DNA of 64,000 nt from Deinococcus aquaticus (GCF_028622095.1 NZ_CP115165.1:372001-436000); one strand, 5' to 3'; counted from the first letter of the stretch, positions 41,602-53,085 are shown. Notes: a model not told the origin generated them from the letters alone. Made by a program: numbers and translations.

Positions 41602-41628
41602 AGGCCCGGCCGCCCACGCGCCGGGCCT
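41602..41628 (+). terminator. Terminator after the response regulator
   Basis: A 9-bp perfect stem (aggcccggc 41602-41610 with gccgggcct 41620-41628) is followed by gcctcattt. It separates the response regulator from the accessory toxin-like gene. Confidence 0.7.
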
Positions 41629-41688
41629 GCCTCATTTGCGCCGCGCGACACCCAGACCACCCGGTACGCTAGGTGAACCGGAGGTCAC

Positions 41689-43536
41689 ATGTTCGATACC
41701 AGAGAGCCAAAGACCGGCAAAGCGCCCCAATCCAAAACCCCCGCCCCGGCACCCGCACCACGCCCACTCAAGACAGGCACCCAGACCTGGCAACGCACCT
41801 TCCGCGGCACCGGCAACGGCATCACCTTCCAACTACGTATCATCCGCAAACCCAACGGCCACCTCACCGCCCGTTACCAGGCCACCCCTGGCCAGGGCAG
41901 CGGGTGGCACCTTGAAGGACAACTCCGCGACGACAACACCTTCACCCTGAAAGGCACCCAGAACAAAGCCGAATTTCAGGGAAAAATCAGCCCCGACGGC
42001 AAAGCTGTCACCAGTAGCTTCACAAACACCACGACCAAAGACACATTCACAGTCTCAGAAATGACGTTACGCATGGCTGCTTGGGTAAAGCCAGCCCAAA
42101 ATCAACAAAGCAACAGCGCATCTTCGGACATAAGTTCCGAACAGGCCAACAGCAGTGCGATAGATTGGGAGCAAACACTGACCCCAGCGATGCGCAAGAA
42201 GCTCCCAGCCCTATCCGAGCCCAAATTTTTAGATCAATTAGATGAAATGTGCAAAAGAATCGGAATTCCAAGCGATCTATTATTAGCAGTTATGACTTTT
42301 GAATCAGCAGACCATAATCATGGCACACGAGGACTAGACTCAAAGGCCGATAATGGGCTGGGCTATTATGGCCTGATTCAGTTTGGCCCAGAGGCGGCCA
42401 AAGATTTTGGCCTTGTGTCCGCCAAAGACTTCCAAAAAATGAGCGCTACCGAGCAATTGCCTTATGTAGAAAAATTTTTGAAAACCCACGGGGTACCTCA
42501 GGCCGTTGCAAAAGCCAAGGCAGAAAACAGAAATATCACTCTTGAAGAAATATATATGAGCATCTTGGGCGGCAATGCGAATAAAGCCTATAGTTCCGTA
42601 TGGAAAACTAAAGCTTCAAGCCCTAAGGGCTACAAGAACAATAGCGGACTAGATTCAAACGGCGATTTTGCCATAACTCCCACAGAAGCCGCAGATGCCG
42701 TGCGGCTTCACTGGAGAGAGGTTTACGGAAACAATATAGACGAACGGAGCAGACACCTCGAAAGACAATGGTACACCGCCCGCCATCCAGATACAAACAG
42801 AGACGAGAGGAGATGGAGGGCAGCATACCATTCTGAAATTTTCTCAGATAAGCTGAACAATACATTCAACAACCAGCAGTCAGGCCAGCAGGATCAGAAT
42901 TCGAATACATCTGGAAACCAGCAAAATCAGATTCAAAATTCCCAGCAATCCGGCATAGTCAAAGACACCAGCGCCGAAAGAAAAAGAACCATACGCGCTA
43001 ACAAGGATTGGGGAGCCGAAATCGGTTCGCTTGATGGAGTCAAGGCATATTACAATGACGGAGTGCAATCGCCAGAGGAAAGCGCGTCCGGGAATCGAAA
43101 TTATTCAAAGGATGGCTATAAGTATGAGTATGGCCTGAAATGGCAATGTGTAGAATTTGTCAGGCGCTACTACTACGATAGACTAGGTGTTGAATTTGTC
43201 CCCAGATCGGGCAATGCAGAAGATTATTTTGATAAGAATACTCCGAATGGCAACGTTAATACCCGAAGAAAACTAAACCAGTTTAAGATAGGATCCACAG
43301 AAAAGCCAAAATATCAGGATTTGATCATCTTCGGCCCTAATCCATTTTCTTCCGTTGGGCATGTAGCGATCGTATCAAGTGCCTCTGAAGACAATTTCAC
43401 CATAGCGCAACAGAATGTAGGCGCGAAGTTTACAGATACAATAGGCCTGGAGCATAATTCAGTTGCCGGCAAGAAAATCTACAAGATATCTCAATCTTAT
43501 AGTTCTCTGAATGTAATGGGATGGCTAAGGAAATGA
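41689..43536 (+). CDS. Modular peptidoglycan hydrolase (LT + CHAP), candidate polymorphic toxin
   Basis: A 615-residue protein with no signal peptide. Residues 1-32 are a Pro/Ala/Lys-rich tail, and 33 to about 128 a beta-rich module of unknown family (GWHLEGQLRDDNTFTLKG). Residues 180-300 look like a lytic transglycosylase: IPSDLLLAVMTFES with catalytic Glu205, then YYGLIQFGPEAAKDFGL. After a Gln/Asn/Ser linker (about 393-425), residues 475-615 form a CHAP amidase: KWQCVEFVRRYY (Cys487) and GHVAIVSS (His558), much like glutathionylspermidine amidase. The first ~360 nt are GC-rich host-like DNA, the rest AT-rich with rare codons. -10 TACGCT is at 41665-41670, with GGAGG before the ATG. Its 3' end overlaps the lipoprotein gene. 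Confidence 0.85.
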   Translation: MFDTREPKTGKAPQSKTPAPAPAPRPLKTGTQTWQRTFRGTGNGITFQLRIIRKPNGHLTARYQATPGQGSGWHLEGQLRDDNTFTLKGTQNKAEFQGKISPDGKAVTSSFTNTTTKDTFTVSEMTLRMAAWVKPAQNQQSNSASSDISSEQANSSAIDWEQTLTPAMRKKLPALSEPKFLDQLDEMCKRIGIPSDLLLAVMTFESADHNHGTRGLDSKADNGLGYYGLIQFGPEAAKDFGLVSAKDFQKMSATEQLPYVEKFLKTHGVPQAVAKAKAENRNITLEEIYMSILGGNANKAYSSVWKTKASSPKGYKNNSGLDSNGDFAITPTEAADAVRLHWREVYGNNIDERSRHLERQWYTARHPDTNRDERRWRAAYHSEIFSDKLNNTFNNQQSGQQDQNSNTSGNQQNQIQNSQQSGIVKDTSAERKRTIRANKDWGAEIGSLDGVKAYYNDGVQSPEESASGNRNYSKDGYKYEYGLKWQCVEFVRRYYYDRLGVEFVPRSGNAEDYFDKNTPNGNVNTRRKLNQFKIGSTEKPKYQDLIIFGPNPFSSVGHVAIVSSASEDNFTIAQQNVGAKFTDTIGLEHNSVAGKKIYKISQSYSSLNVMGWLRK

Positions 43537-44051
43537 AACGCACTATACTGCTAGCTTTTTTAATAATTTCTTGCTCAAGCTCTGGGTCTTCAACAGATAA
43601 GTCCATAGCCTCAAGCGCATTTTGCGCAAACTATAAATGTATACTCACGGGCAGCACAGACGGGATATACAGGTATAGAATGGACAATCAGGGTATCACA
43701 AAAAATACGCAGCTATTTATGAATTCCAACAAAAACTATCCCAATAGATACAGCATCCTTCTTGGCGAAGGGAGTCTATTGTATGGCCCAAGTCCGAATG
43801 ACTGTAAAATGATCGACCTATTTTATAAATTCTATGGCCTGAGTAATCTGAAAATTAAGAGTGATCTTTTTGCCGCGAACGCATTAGTAGAGAATAGAGT
43901 CGTAGATTATGCAAAAATAAGAGATTTTAAATCCGGCGGAATTCAGCTGGTGGCATACATTCGAAGCTCACCAGACCCAAGTATGAAGCCGGAAAAAGGC
44001 CGTTTAGAGTTCGGCATTATACCAAAAACGCAATATCCCCCATCGAAATAA
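43533..44051 (+). CDS. Lipoprotein, candidate immunity protein
   Basis: A 172-residue protein with a lipoprotein signal, MKRTILLAFLIISC; the lipobox is I-I-S-C14 followed by SSSGSS. The mature part is mixed alpha/beta with cysteines in AFCANYKCILTG, and no family is recognised. The ATG overlaps the TGA of the hydrolase gene (ATGA), so the two are made together; an alternative in-frame ATG is at 43521. It is as AT-rich as the hydrolase C-terminus. An envelope-anchored partner directly after a cell-wall hydrolase fits an immunity role, which remains inference. Confidence 0.75.
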   Translation: MKRTILLAFLIISCSSSGSSTDKSIASSAFCANYKCILTGSTDGIYRYRMDNQGITKNTQLFMNSNKNYPNRYSILLGEGSLLYGPSPNDCKMIDLFYKFYGLSNLKIKSDLFAANALVENRVVDYAKIRDFKSGGIQLVAYIRSSPDPSMKPEKGRLEFGIIPKTQYPPSK

Positions 44052-44115
44052 GATCTAAACTTAAAGGGCGCAATGTCAAATATTCACATGCTGCGCGCCT
44101 GAACTCCTCTTGCTT

Positions 44116-44148
44116 GCGCCTGGGCGTTCTGCCTGGGCGCTTTTGTCT
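44116..44148 (+). terminator. Terminator of the hydrolase-lipoprotein operon
   Basis: A 10-bp stem with two G-U pairs (44116-44125 with 44131-44140, loop gttct) is followed by TTTTGTCT. It closes the accessory operon before the alaS promoter. Confidence 0.8.
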
Positions 44149-44228
44149 GCCTGGGGGGGCCAGTCGGCAGGTCCGGCAGCCGGTTGCGCGGGGTGTCCGT
44201 GCTGGGTGGGCGCGCTAGACTTTGCGGT

Positions 44229-46919
<2,691 letters not shown>

Positions 46920-47055
46920 CAGCAGAATTCAGAGGTATTGAGCACTCCCCTCAAGACCTCTTCATCGAGCGGAGCGAGCACCTGAGAAAGACAGCGGTTG
47001 GAAGTGGAGCCCTGGGGCGTGCCGTTGGCCCTTCAACGGAACTGGAAACCGCTGT
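46920..47055 (+). repeat. Dispersed palindromic repeat, copy A
   Basis: About 136 bp starting cagcagaattcagaggtattg and ending aaaccgctgt. The same element lies inverted at 54604-54736, with 46 nt identical (46964-47009 with 54695-54650). It has two imperfect hairpins: a left one around gaggtattgag/ctcaagacctc and a right one bounded by acagcggtt/aaccgctgt. It begins directly after the alaS stop. It codes for nothing and looks like a non-autonomous repeat family. Confidence 0.85.
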
Positions 47056-47176
47056 AAACCCGTCCTTCTGAACCTGTGGTGGTGGGGGCGTCCTGAGCTG
47101 ACCGGGACGCCCCCTGCCCTGTCTACTCCCGCTGAACGGCTCTGCGGACCGGGCCAGGGCGCGCTACCCTCCCCTC

Positions 47177-48571
47177 ATGCCTCTTCTTGATGCGGTGCGC
47201 GCCCTGGCCCCCTACCTGTCGTCCTGGCTGGAGTACCAGCGGGATCTGGCGCGGGTGCCGGGCGTGCAGGTAGCGGTGCGGGTGGGTGGGGAGCTGGCGG
47301 CGTCGTTCGCGCTGGGCATGGCGAACGAGGCGACCGGCGAGGCGCTGACGCCGGGGCACCTGTTCCGCATCGCGTCTCATTCGAAGACGTTCACGGCGAC
47401 GGCTGTCTTTCAGCTGGTGGAGGCCGGGATCGTGCGCCTGGACGACCCGGCGGGGCACTGGCTGCCGGAACTGGAAGGGTCGCCGGCGGCCGCCATGACG
47501 GTGCGGGAGTTGCTGGGGCACCAGTCGGGCATCAACCGGGACGGGGCGGACAGCGATTACTGGCAGCAGCTTCACGCCTTCCCGGACCGGGCGGCGCTGC
47601 TGGACCTGTGCCGCGCGCCGGAGGTGTTCATGCCGAACACGCACTTCAAGTACTCGAACATGGGGTACTCGCTGCTAGGACTGATCATCGAGGCGGCCAG
47701 CCGGGAGTCGTACGGGGACTTCGTCGCGGCGCACATCACGGGGCCGCTGGGGTTGCGGAACCTGGGGCCGGAACTCCCGGCGGCGCGCGAGGCGGAACTG
47801 GCGTCGGGGCACAGCGGGCGATTGGCGGGGAACGACGCGCGGCGGGTGCTGCCATCCAGTGATACGCGGGCGATGGCAGCCGCCACGGGCTTCTACGGCA
47901 CGGCGGAGGACGTGACGGCGTACCTGTCGGCGCACGCGCCGGGCCGCCCGGAACTGCTGTTGGACCGGTCGAAACGGCTGATGCAGAGGAAGGAGTCGGA
48001 GGTCACGCGCCCGTCGCGGCGCTGGTACGGGCTGGGCTTCATCCTCGACGAGGTCGGCGGGCGGACGCTGGTGGGGCACTCGGGCGGGTTTCCGGGGCAC
48101 ATCACGCAGTCGTGGCTGGACCCGCACTCGGGCCTGTCGGTGTCGGTGCTGACGAACTGCCTGGGCGGCCCGGCGACCGAGTGGGCCATGAACCTCGTGC
48201 GGCTGATCGACCTGGCCGTGAAGACGCCCACGAAGGCAGAGGCGGACGCGCCGGACACCGACCTCGACAGCTTCACGGGCCGCTTTGCCACCGACTGGGG
48301 CGTGTTCGACGTGGTGAATCTGGGGGGCCGCCTCGTATCCCTGGTGCCGCAGGGCGACCCGGCCCTGAGCGTCACAGAACTGACCGTGGTGGACGCCGAT
48401 ACCCTGAAGCCCGCGCCGGAAGCGGGATTCGGCGCGGGGGGCGAGGCGTACCACTACCAGCGGGACGGGGTCGGTCAGGTCGAGTGGGTCCGGCAGGGCG
48501 GCGGGCGGGCGTGGCCGGTCGCGGCGTACCGGGCGCGGGTGGGCCTGCCGCCCCTCCCCTCCCTGGGCTGA
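47177..48571 (+). CDS. Beta-lactamase-fold serine hydrolase (class C/PBP-like)
   Basis: A 464-residue protein of the PF00144 group (esterases, D-peptidases, class C-like). The active-site motifs are S67-H-S-K70, Y159-S-N161 and HSGG in TLVGHSGGFPGH, followed by a C-terminal beta domain from about 360. There is no obvious signal peptide, so it may act in the cytosol, and a true beta-lactam role is unlikely. Leaderless-type start: TACCCT 6 nt before ATG. It converges with the membrane gene 15 nt away. Confidence 0.88.
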   Translation: MPLLDAVRALAPYLSSWLEYQRDLARVPGVQVAVRVGGELAASFALGMANEATGEALTPGHLFRIASHSKTFTATAVFQLVEAGIVRLDDPAGHWLPELEGSPAAAMTVRELLGHQSGINRDGADSDYWQQLHAFPDRAALLDLCRAPEVFMPNTHFKYSNMGYSLLGLIIEAASRESYGDFVAAHITGPLGLRNLGPELPAAREAELASGHSGRLAGNDARRVLPSSDTRAMAAATGFYGTAEDVTAYLSAHAPGRPELLLDRSKRLMQRKESEVTRPSRRWYGLGFILDEVGGRTLVGHSGGFPGHITQSWLDPHSGLSVSVLTNCLGGPATEWAMNLVRLIDLAVKTPTKAEADAPDTDLDSFTGRFATDWGVFDVVNLGGRLVSLVPQGDPALSVTELTVVDADTLKPAPEAGFGAGGEAYHYQRDGVGQVEWVRQGGGRAWPVAAYRARVGLPPLPSLG

Positions 48572-48586
48572 CCGCCGGGGGTCGCG

Positions 48587-49159
48587 TCAGGGTTGCCGAT
48601 CCGGCCGGGCGTCCCCCACCAGCCGGATCAGGGCCACCTGCCCGGCCGCGAACCACACGCACAGCAGCGTCACGAGCACGCCCAGGGCCACGCCCAGCCC
48701 CGTCAGGCGGCGTTGCAGGGTCTGCACGCGCGCCTGCCACTCGGTCAGGCTGCGGCGCGCGTCGGTCAGGGTGGGCAGGGGCGGGCGGTCCCGCAGGTCC
48801 GTTTCCCACTGGCGGGCCAGTGTCACGCCGGCGTCCAGCGTGGCGGGCGGAATGAACACGTCCAGCAGCGGCGTGCTCTGAGCGGCCTCGGCCAGGGTGC
48901 GCAGGGTGCGGGCGGCGTCCTGCGTTTCCGGGCGGCCCAGCAGGTCCAGCGGGGCCAGGGTCGCCTGCGCGTCGGCCAGTTGCCGGTCCAGCGTTCCCAG
49001 CGACTGCGCCGCACCGTTCAGGGCTGCGCGGGCTGGGGCCAGCGCCAGGAACACACCCAGCCACGCCCCGACCGTCAGGACGGCCGCCAGCCACAGACCA
49101 GTAACGCCCAGTCGTCGCAGCGCGCGGCGTCGGCGGACCCGGCCGCCCGGCGCGGTCAT
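48587..49159 (-). CDS. Membrane protein with coiled-coil region, unknown
   Basis: A 190-residue protein with a basic N-terminus, a membrane segment at about 19-42, a long alpha-helical middle (residues 46-150, heptad-like LDRQLADAQATLAPLDLL) and a second membrane segment at about 152-176. No family recognised. Its ATG overlaps the methyltransferase stop by 4 nt, so it is the last gene of a three-gene coupled operon. Confidence 0.75.
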   Translation of the reverse strand: MTAPGGRVRRRRALRRLGVTGLWLAAVLTVGAWLGVFLALAPARAALNGAAQSLGTLDRQLADAQATLAPLDLLGRPETQDAARTLRTLAEAAQSTPLLDVFIPPATLDAGVTLARQWETDLRDRPPLPTLTDARRSLTEWQARVQTLQRRLTGLGVALGVLVTLLCVWFAAGQVALIRLVGDARPDRQP

Positions 49160-49722
49160 GCCATGCCAGTGGGCTTCCAGCCGTCGAGGATCAGGCTGGT
49201 AAACCCCGGCGCGCCCACACCCGCCCGGAACGCGGCGTTGCGGTGATCCAGCTGGCGGCTACGGTAGACCGGGCCATCCCGCACGTCCCAGTCGGCGTGG
49301 TGGAAGGTGCCGTCCGCGTCCCACCATTCCAGGGGCTGCACGCCAAAGCCTGCCTGCGTGAACACGGGCGTCAGGGTGTCCAGCGTGTACAGCACCTGAT
49401 GGTCGTGCGCGGGGCCGGGGCCGTTCACAGCGACCACCGCCTGATACGCCGGGTCCGGGTGATTCCCGTCCGGGACGGCGACGCGCAGCAGCCCGCCGGG
49501 CTTCAGGTACCGGAACACCAGCCGGGCAGCGCGCTCGCCTTCCTCCACGCTCAGGTGCTCCCAGACGTGCTCGCACAGGAAATCGTCGGCCTGTCGGTCT
49601 CCGAAGTACGCGGCAAAACTGGCAGGTTCCAGCAGGTTCAGGTCGGCCTGCTGCGTGGGCGTCCAGCCGTCCCAGCGCTGCTCTCCGGCGCCGATCATGA
49701 CCCGCAGTGGCGTGGGCGTCAC
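49156..49722 (-). CDS. SAM-dependent methyltransferase-like protein
   Basis: A 188-residue protein whose middle (FLCEHVWEHLSVEEGERAA, YLKPGGLLRVAVPDG) matches the acidic and post-motif regions of small predicted SAM methyltransferases. The N-terminal motif I is degenerate (VMIGAGEQRWDGW, not GxGxG), so SAM binding is less certain than the fold. The start is GTG, overlapping the MmcQ/YjbR-type gene by 4 nt. Substrate unknown. Confidence 0.75.
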   Translation of the reverse strand: MTPTPLRVMIGAGEQRWDGWTPTQQADLNLLEPASFAAYFGDRQADDFLCEHVWEHLSVEEGERAARLVFRYLKPGGLLRVAVPDGNHPDPAYQAVVAVNGPGPAHDHQVLYTLDTLTPVFTQAGFGVQPLEWWDADGTFHHADWDVRDGPVYRSRQLDHRNAAFRAGVGAPGFTSLILDGWKPTGMA

Positions 49723-50084
49723 AGATTCAGCTCTGTGCGCTGCGCCCGCGTCATGCCCCGCACGACGAGCGCGTGGCTGCCCACGATCAGTTCGCGCAGC
49801 AGCTCATCCGGTACGCGGCCGTCCAGGGTGACGGTGATCCAGTGGCGTTTGTTCAGGTGGTAGCCGGGTGTGATCGCCGGGAACGCGGCGCGCAGTTCCT
49901 CGCCACGTTCCGGCGTGACCTTCAGCGACACCGTGACCGGGTCGCCCTGCACGTCGGTCAGGGCGTACATCTTCGCGTCCGCCCCGCCCACCTTGAACAC
50001 CAGGGTGGTCATGTCGAACGGGAAGGTCTCGTGCGAGTGCGGCAGCGCAGCGCACGCCGCCCGGAGTTCCGTGATGGACTGCAT
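49719..50084 (-). CDS. MmcQ/YjbR family protein
   Basis: A 121-residue protein with the CyaY-like fold described for the MmcQ/YjbR family, annotated as DNA-binding without a firm role. The motifs are PHSHETFPFDMTTLVFKVGG, MYALTDVQGDPVTVSLKVTPE, PGYHLNKRHWITVTLDG and the C-terminal SHALVVRGM. Leaderless-type start: TATCCT (50096-50091) 6 nt before the ATG. It heads the three-gene operon with the methyltransferase and membrane genes. Confidence 0.88.
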   Translation of the reverse strand: MQSITELRAACAALPHSHETFPFDMTTLVFKVGGADAKMYALTDVQGDPVTVSLKVTPERGEELRAAFPAITPGYHLNKRHWITVTLDGRVPDELLRELIVGSHALVVRGMTRAQRTELNL

Positions 50085-50100
50085 GACGGCAGGATACCCG

Positions 50101-50355
50101 TCAGCTTTCCGTGTCCGGGTCGATCCCCTCGGCGGTGTCCAGCGCCATGTTCGCCTCGGTCATGCTGGCGTCCGCGCCGCCCATCAGCGCCTCGACCTCA
50201 CGGGCGCTCAGGGCGTCCCCGGACGGTGCGGGAACGGCCGGGGCGGACGGCAGGTCCGCCGGAGCCGGCCCCTGTTCGGCAGAGCGGTGTTCCGGGGTGG
50301 GGGTCGTGTGGGGGGCCAGGGTGGGGTTCAGGCTGAGGGTGTCGTCGGGGGTCAT
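50101..50355 (-). CDS. Small Pro/Ala-rich acidic protein, unknown
   Basis: An 84-residue hydrophilic protein. The N-terminal half is probably disordered (TLAPHTTPTPEHRSAEQ). The C-terminal half is a helix, SAREVEALMGGADASMTEAN, which could be a short interaction motif. No family recognised. It lies 16 nt upstream of the MmcQ/YjbR start on the same strand, but that gene has its own -10. The frame is open upstream, overlapping the divergent phosphoesterase. Confidence 0.5.
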   Translation of the reverse strand: MTPDDTLSLNPTLAPHTTPTPEHRSAEQGPAPADLPSAPAVPAPSGDALSAREVEALMGGADASMTEANMALDTAEGIDPDTES

Positions 50356-50426
50356 GCCCCAGGGTGCGCCCTGAGCGTCCGGGGCGGCTGATGATTTCCT
50401 CAAGGAACCGTGATGAACTGCCGGGC

Positions 50427-51440
50427 GTGCGCTCCTCTGTCCCCCTGCTGCTGCTCCCGCTTCTGCTCTCGGCCGCGCCAGCACCAGTTTTGCCGGCCCC
50501 AGTGTCACCAGCCCTGCCCGGCCCCGTGCGCGTGGCGATCCTGAGCGACTTCAACGGGCCGTACGGCAGCACCAGCTACCCGCCCGCGCTGGGCCGCAGC
50601 GTGGCGCACATCGTGAACGACTGGAAACCGGACGCGGTCCTTTCGGCCGGTGACCTGATCGCCGGGCAGAAGGCGTCCCTGACGGACGCGCAGGTGCGGG
50701 CCATGTGGGCCGCGTTCGACCGGGACGTGCGCGGCCCGCTGAACCGCGCCGGGATTCCGTTCGCGTTCACGCCCGGCAACCACGACGCCTCGCTGCCCCG
50801 CGACCGCCGCGAGGCGCGCACGTACTGGCAGGCCCACCCGCCCGCACTGGCCTTCGTGGACCGCGCGGACTTCCCGTTTCGCAGCAGTTTCACGCTGGGC
50901 GGCGGGACGGTGTTCGTGGCGACCCTGGACGCCAGCGGTCCCGTCGTGAACGCCGGGCAGCGCACGTGGCTGGCCGCGCAGCTCGCCTCGGCACCCGCCC
51001 GCGCCGCCGGAATCCGGCTGGTCCTGGGGCACCTGCCGCTCGCGGGCGTCAGCGAGGGCAAGAACCGCGTGGGCGAGGTCATCCGGGACGCCGGGCCGCT
51101 GCGGCAGGTCATGCAGGCCGGGCGCGTGCTGGCGTACATCAGCGGGCATCACGCCGCGTACTACCCCGGACGGCTGGGCACCCCTGGACAGGTGGCCTCT
51201 CCCGGACAGCCGGGCGGCCTGAACGTCCTCGCCAGCGGCGGCATCGGCGGGCGCGACTACGTGGGGCACCCGGGCACGGCCCGCAGCACCCTCACCCTGC
51301 TGACCCTGCACCCCGCCACTGGCCGCGCCACCTTCCAGACCGTGGACGCAGACACCGGCCAGCCCATTCAGACAGACAGCCTACCCGCTCGGATCGTGGG
51401 CCTGGGCGGCACGATGAACCGCGTGAGCGACTTCCGGTAA
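50427..51440 (+). CDS. Secreted metallophosphoesterase
   Basis: A 337-residue calcineurin-like phosphoesterase. The GTG start gives RSSVPLLLLPLLLSAAPA as a signal peptide. Metal motifs in order: ILSDFNGPYGS, VLSAGDLIAGQ, TPGNHDAS (GNHD), LGHLPL and SGHHAAYYPG. It should act in the envelope on an unknown phosphoester. The unusual first motif (SDFN in place of the usual SDxH) suggests a distinct subgroup. TGAACT lies 7 nt before GTG 50427; ATG 50393 in the same frame is possible. Confidence 0.82.
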   Translation: MRSSVPLLLLPLLLSAAPAPVLPAPVSPALPGPVRVAILSDFNGPYGSTSYPPALGRSVAHIVNDWKPDAVLSAGDLIAGQKASLTDAQVRAMWAAFDRDVRGPLNRAGIPFAFTPGNHDASLPRDRREARTYWQAHPPALAFVDRADFPFRSSFTLGGGTVFVATLDASGPVVNAGQRTWLAAQLASAPARAAGIRLVLGHLPLAGVSEGKNRVGEVIRDAGPLRQVMQAGRVLAYISGHHAAYYPGRLGTPGQVASPGQPGGLNVLASGGIGGRDYVGHPGTARSTLTLLTLHPATGRATFQTVDADTGQPIQTDSLPARIVGLGGTMNRVSDFR

Positions 51441-51455
51441 GGCAGGGAGCATGAG

Positions 51456-51493
51456 AAAACCGCCCGCCTCCACCCGGTCAGGGCAGGGGCGGT
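51456..51493 (-). terminator. Terminator of the secreted hydrolase gene
   Basis: On the minus strand ACCGCCC (51493-51487) pairs with GGGCGGT (51465-51459), and TTTT follows (51459-51456), 10 nt after the stop of the gene at 51503. Confidence 0.65.
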
Positions 51494-51502
51494 CGGGCCT
51501 GC

Positions 51503-52873
51503 TTACTGTTTGGGCATCAGGTGGTACAGCTCCAGGCCGCGCGCGGTGCGGTCCTTGAAGCCTTTCCAGTAGGTGTCGTCGGCCTTGGGGGTGCCGTCGG
51601 CGTTGCGGCTGTACTTCGCGTTGTTGGAGACGGGGACCGGCACGTTCAGGTAGTCGGCGGCGCTCTGGTCGCCCTTGAGTTTCAGGTTCAGGAACGCCGT
51701 CACGAAGTGCTGGTTGATGTTGTTCAGGCGGGCGCTGTCCCAGGCGGGTTCGGCGTAGTGCATGTAATCACCGAAGGAGGCGAAGGATTCGGCGGGCGCG
51801 GGGTTCGGCGCGACGTTGTGCAGGGCGTTCTGGTACACCAGCATGTAGCGTTCGGTGTTCACGGCGTTCTCGAACAGGGGTTTGACGCCGCCCTCGTACC
51901 AGGACACGTCGTCGCGGTCGCCCACGACGAACAGGGTGGGCACCTTGAGGTTCTGCAGGCCGGCATCTTCCCAGAAGCCGTACTTGCCGCCGAAGTTCAC
52001 GCCGATGCCTTTCACGGCGGCGGCTCCACCCCAGGGGGCGAGGGCCACGACGGCCTTGATGCGCGGGTCAGGCGTGTAGTTGCCGGCCTGACGCGCGGCG
52101 AAGCCGGTGCCGGGGATCAGGGGGGCCATCTGCGGGCCGTACCCGGCGCCAGCGGCGTTCAGGGCGCCGTAACCGCCCATGGAGTACCCGACGATGGCAG
52201 TCTGGTCGGCGTTCACGACGCCGCTGAGGGGCGAGCCGCTGCCCGCTGCGCCCAGGCGGGCCATCTCGCTGATCACGAAGTTATCGTCCAGCGCGCGGTT
52301 CAGCAGGGTGCTGGCGAAGGCGGCGCGGTTGCCGTGGGTGCTGTCGGTGTGGTCGATGGCGGCCACGACGTAGCCCTTGCTGGCGAGGTTCTCCGCGAGG
52401 TAGGTCATCAGGACGCGGCTGCCGGCGTACCCGTGCGAGAGGATCACGAGCGGGAAGGCTTCTCCCTTGAGGGCGGGGGCGGAGCGGTTGGCGCGGCCGC
52501 GCGTCAGGAAGGGTTTGTCGGGGGCGCTGCCCAGCACGTCGCTGTAGGTGGTCAGGCCGCTGCCGCTGCGGCCGGCGGTGGGGTACCAGACTTCGACGGT
52601 CAGGGGGCGGTCGTAGGTGGGCACGACGCCGTCCTTGGCTTTCACGATGTCCAGCTGGCCGGGGTTGACGAGGTCCAGGGTGCGCACGCCCACGGCGTAC
52701 TGGCCGCGCGCGGCGAGTTCGGGTGCGTCGGGGCGCAGGTCGCCGGGAACGGTCAGGGAGGTGCTGAGCGGCGCGGGCAGGGGCGAGGTGGTCTGGGGCG
52801 CGGTGGTCTGGGCGTGCGCGGCGGGCGCGGTCAGCAGCAGGGCAAGGGACAGGAACAGATGGGATGATTTCAT
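51503..52873 (-). CDS. Secreted alpha/beta hydrolase (PAF-acetylhydrolase/cutinase-like)
   Basis: A 456-residue precursor with signal peptide [21 protein letters not shown]. The catalytic domain has an oxyanion region [16 protein letters not shown], the nucleophile elbow [10 protein letters not shown], an acid in [10 protein letters not shown] and a histidine in [10 protein letters not shown]. The overall plan resembles large dienelactone-hydrolase or PAF-acetylhydrolase-type esterases. GGAGG precedes the ATG at 7-8 nt, and TATGCT near 52960 is the likely -10. Substrate unknown. Confidence 0.87.
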   Translation of the reverse strand: MKSSHLFLSLALLLTAPAAHAQTTAPQTTSPLPAPLSTSLTVPGDLRPDAPELAARGQYAVGVRTLDLVNPGQLDIVKAKDGVVPTYDRPLTVEVWYPTAGRSGSGLTTYSDVLGSAPDKPFLTRGRANRSAPALKGEAFPLVILSHGYAGSRVLMTYLAENLASKGYVVAAIDHTDSTHGNRAAFASTLLNRALDDNFVISEMARLGAAGSGSPLSGVVNADQTAIVGYSMGGYGALNAAGAGYGPQMAPLIPGTGFAARQAGNYTPDPRIKAVVALAPWGGAAAVKGIGVNFGGKYGFWEDAGLQNLKVPTLFVVGDRDDVSWYEGGVKPLFENAVNTERYMLVYQNALHNVAPNPAPAESFASFGDYMHYAEPAWDSARLNNINQHFVTAFLNLKLKGDQSAADYLNVPVPVSNNAKYSRNADGTPKADDTYWKGFKDRTARGLELYHLMPKQ

Positions 52874-53030
52874 GATGTAGCCTCCACGTGCAGACCGGAC
52901 CGCTCAGGCAGGTGCCCCGAGACGGCCCGGACCGTCAACTGGTTTGTGATTCAAAGCGCAGCATACTCTGTTCCTGATTCGTCAGGGGTCAGTCAGCGTG
53001 CCCGCCGGTTCAGGCACGTCCAGACAACAG

Positions 53031-53054
53031 AAAAACCCCCGCGCAGGGCGGGGG
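53031..53054 (-). terminator. Rhodanese terminator
   Basis: On the minus strand CCCCCGC (53054-53048) pairs with GCGGGGG (53042-53036), and TTTTT follows directly (53035-53031). A textbook intrinsic terminator 32 nt after the stop. Confidence 0.88.
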
Positions 53055-53085
53055 CTGTGGGCAGAAGTCAGGGCAGAAGCGGCAT

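Noticed and set aside
41689..44051. Interpretation as a phage endolysin/spanin pair or a conjugation VirB1-type hydrolase
   Set aside because: No holin, phage structural, integrase or conjugation gene is near; kept as an alternative but less fitting than a toxin-immunity pair.
49707..50336. Plus-strand frames opposite the MmcQ/YjbR and small acidic genes
   Set aside because: Composition typical of shadow frames, no start signals, and opposite a well-supported conserved gene.
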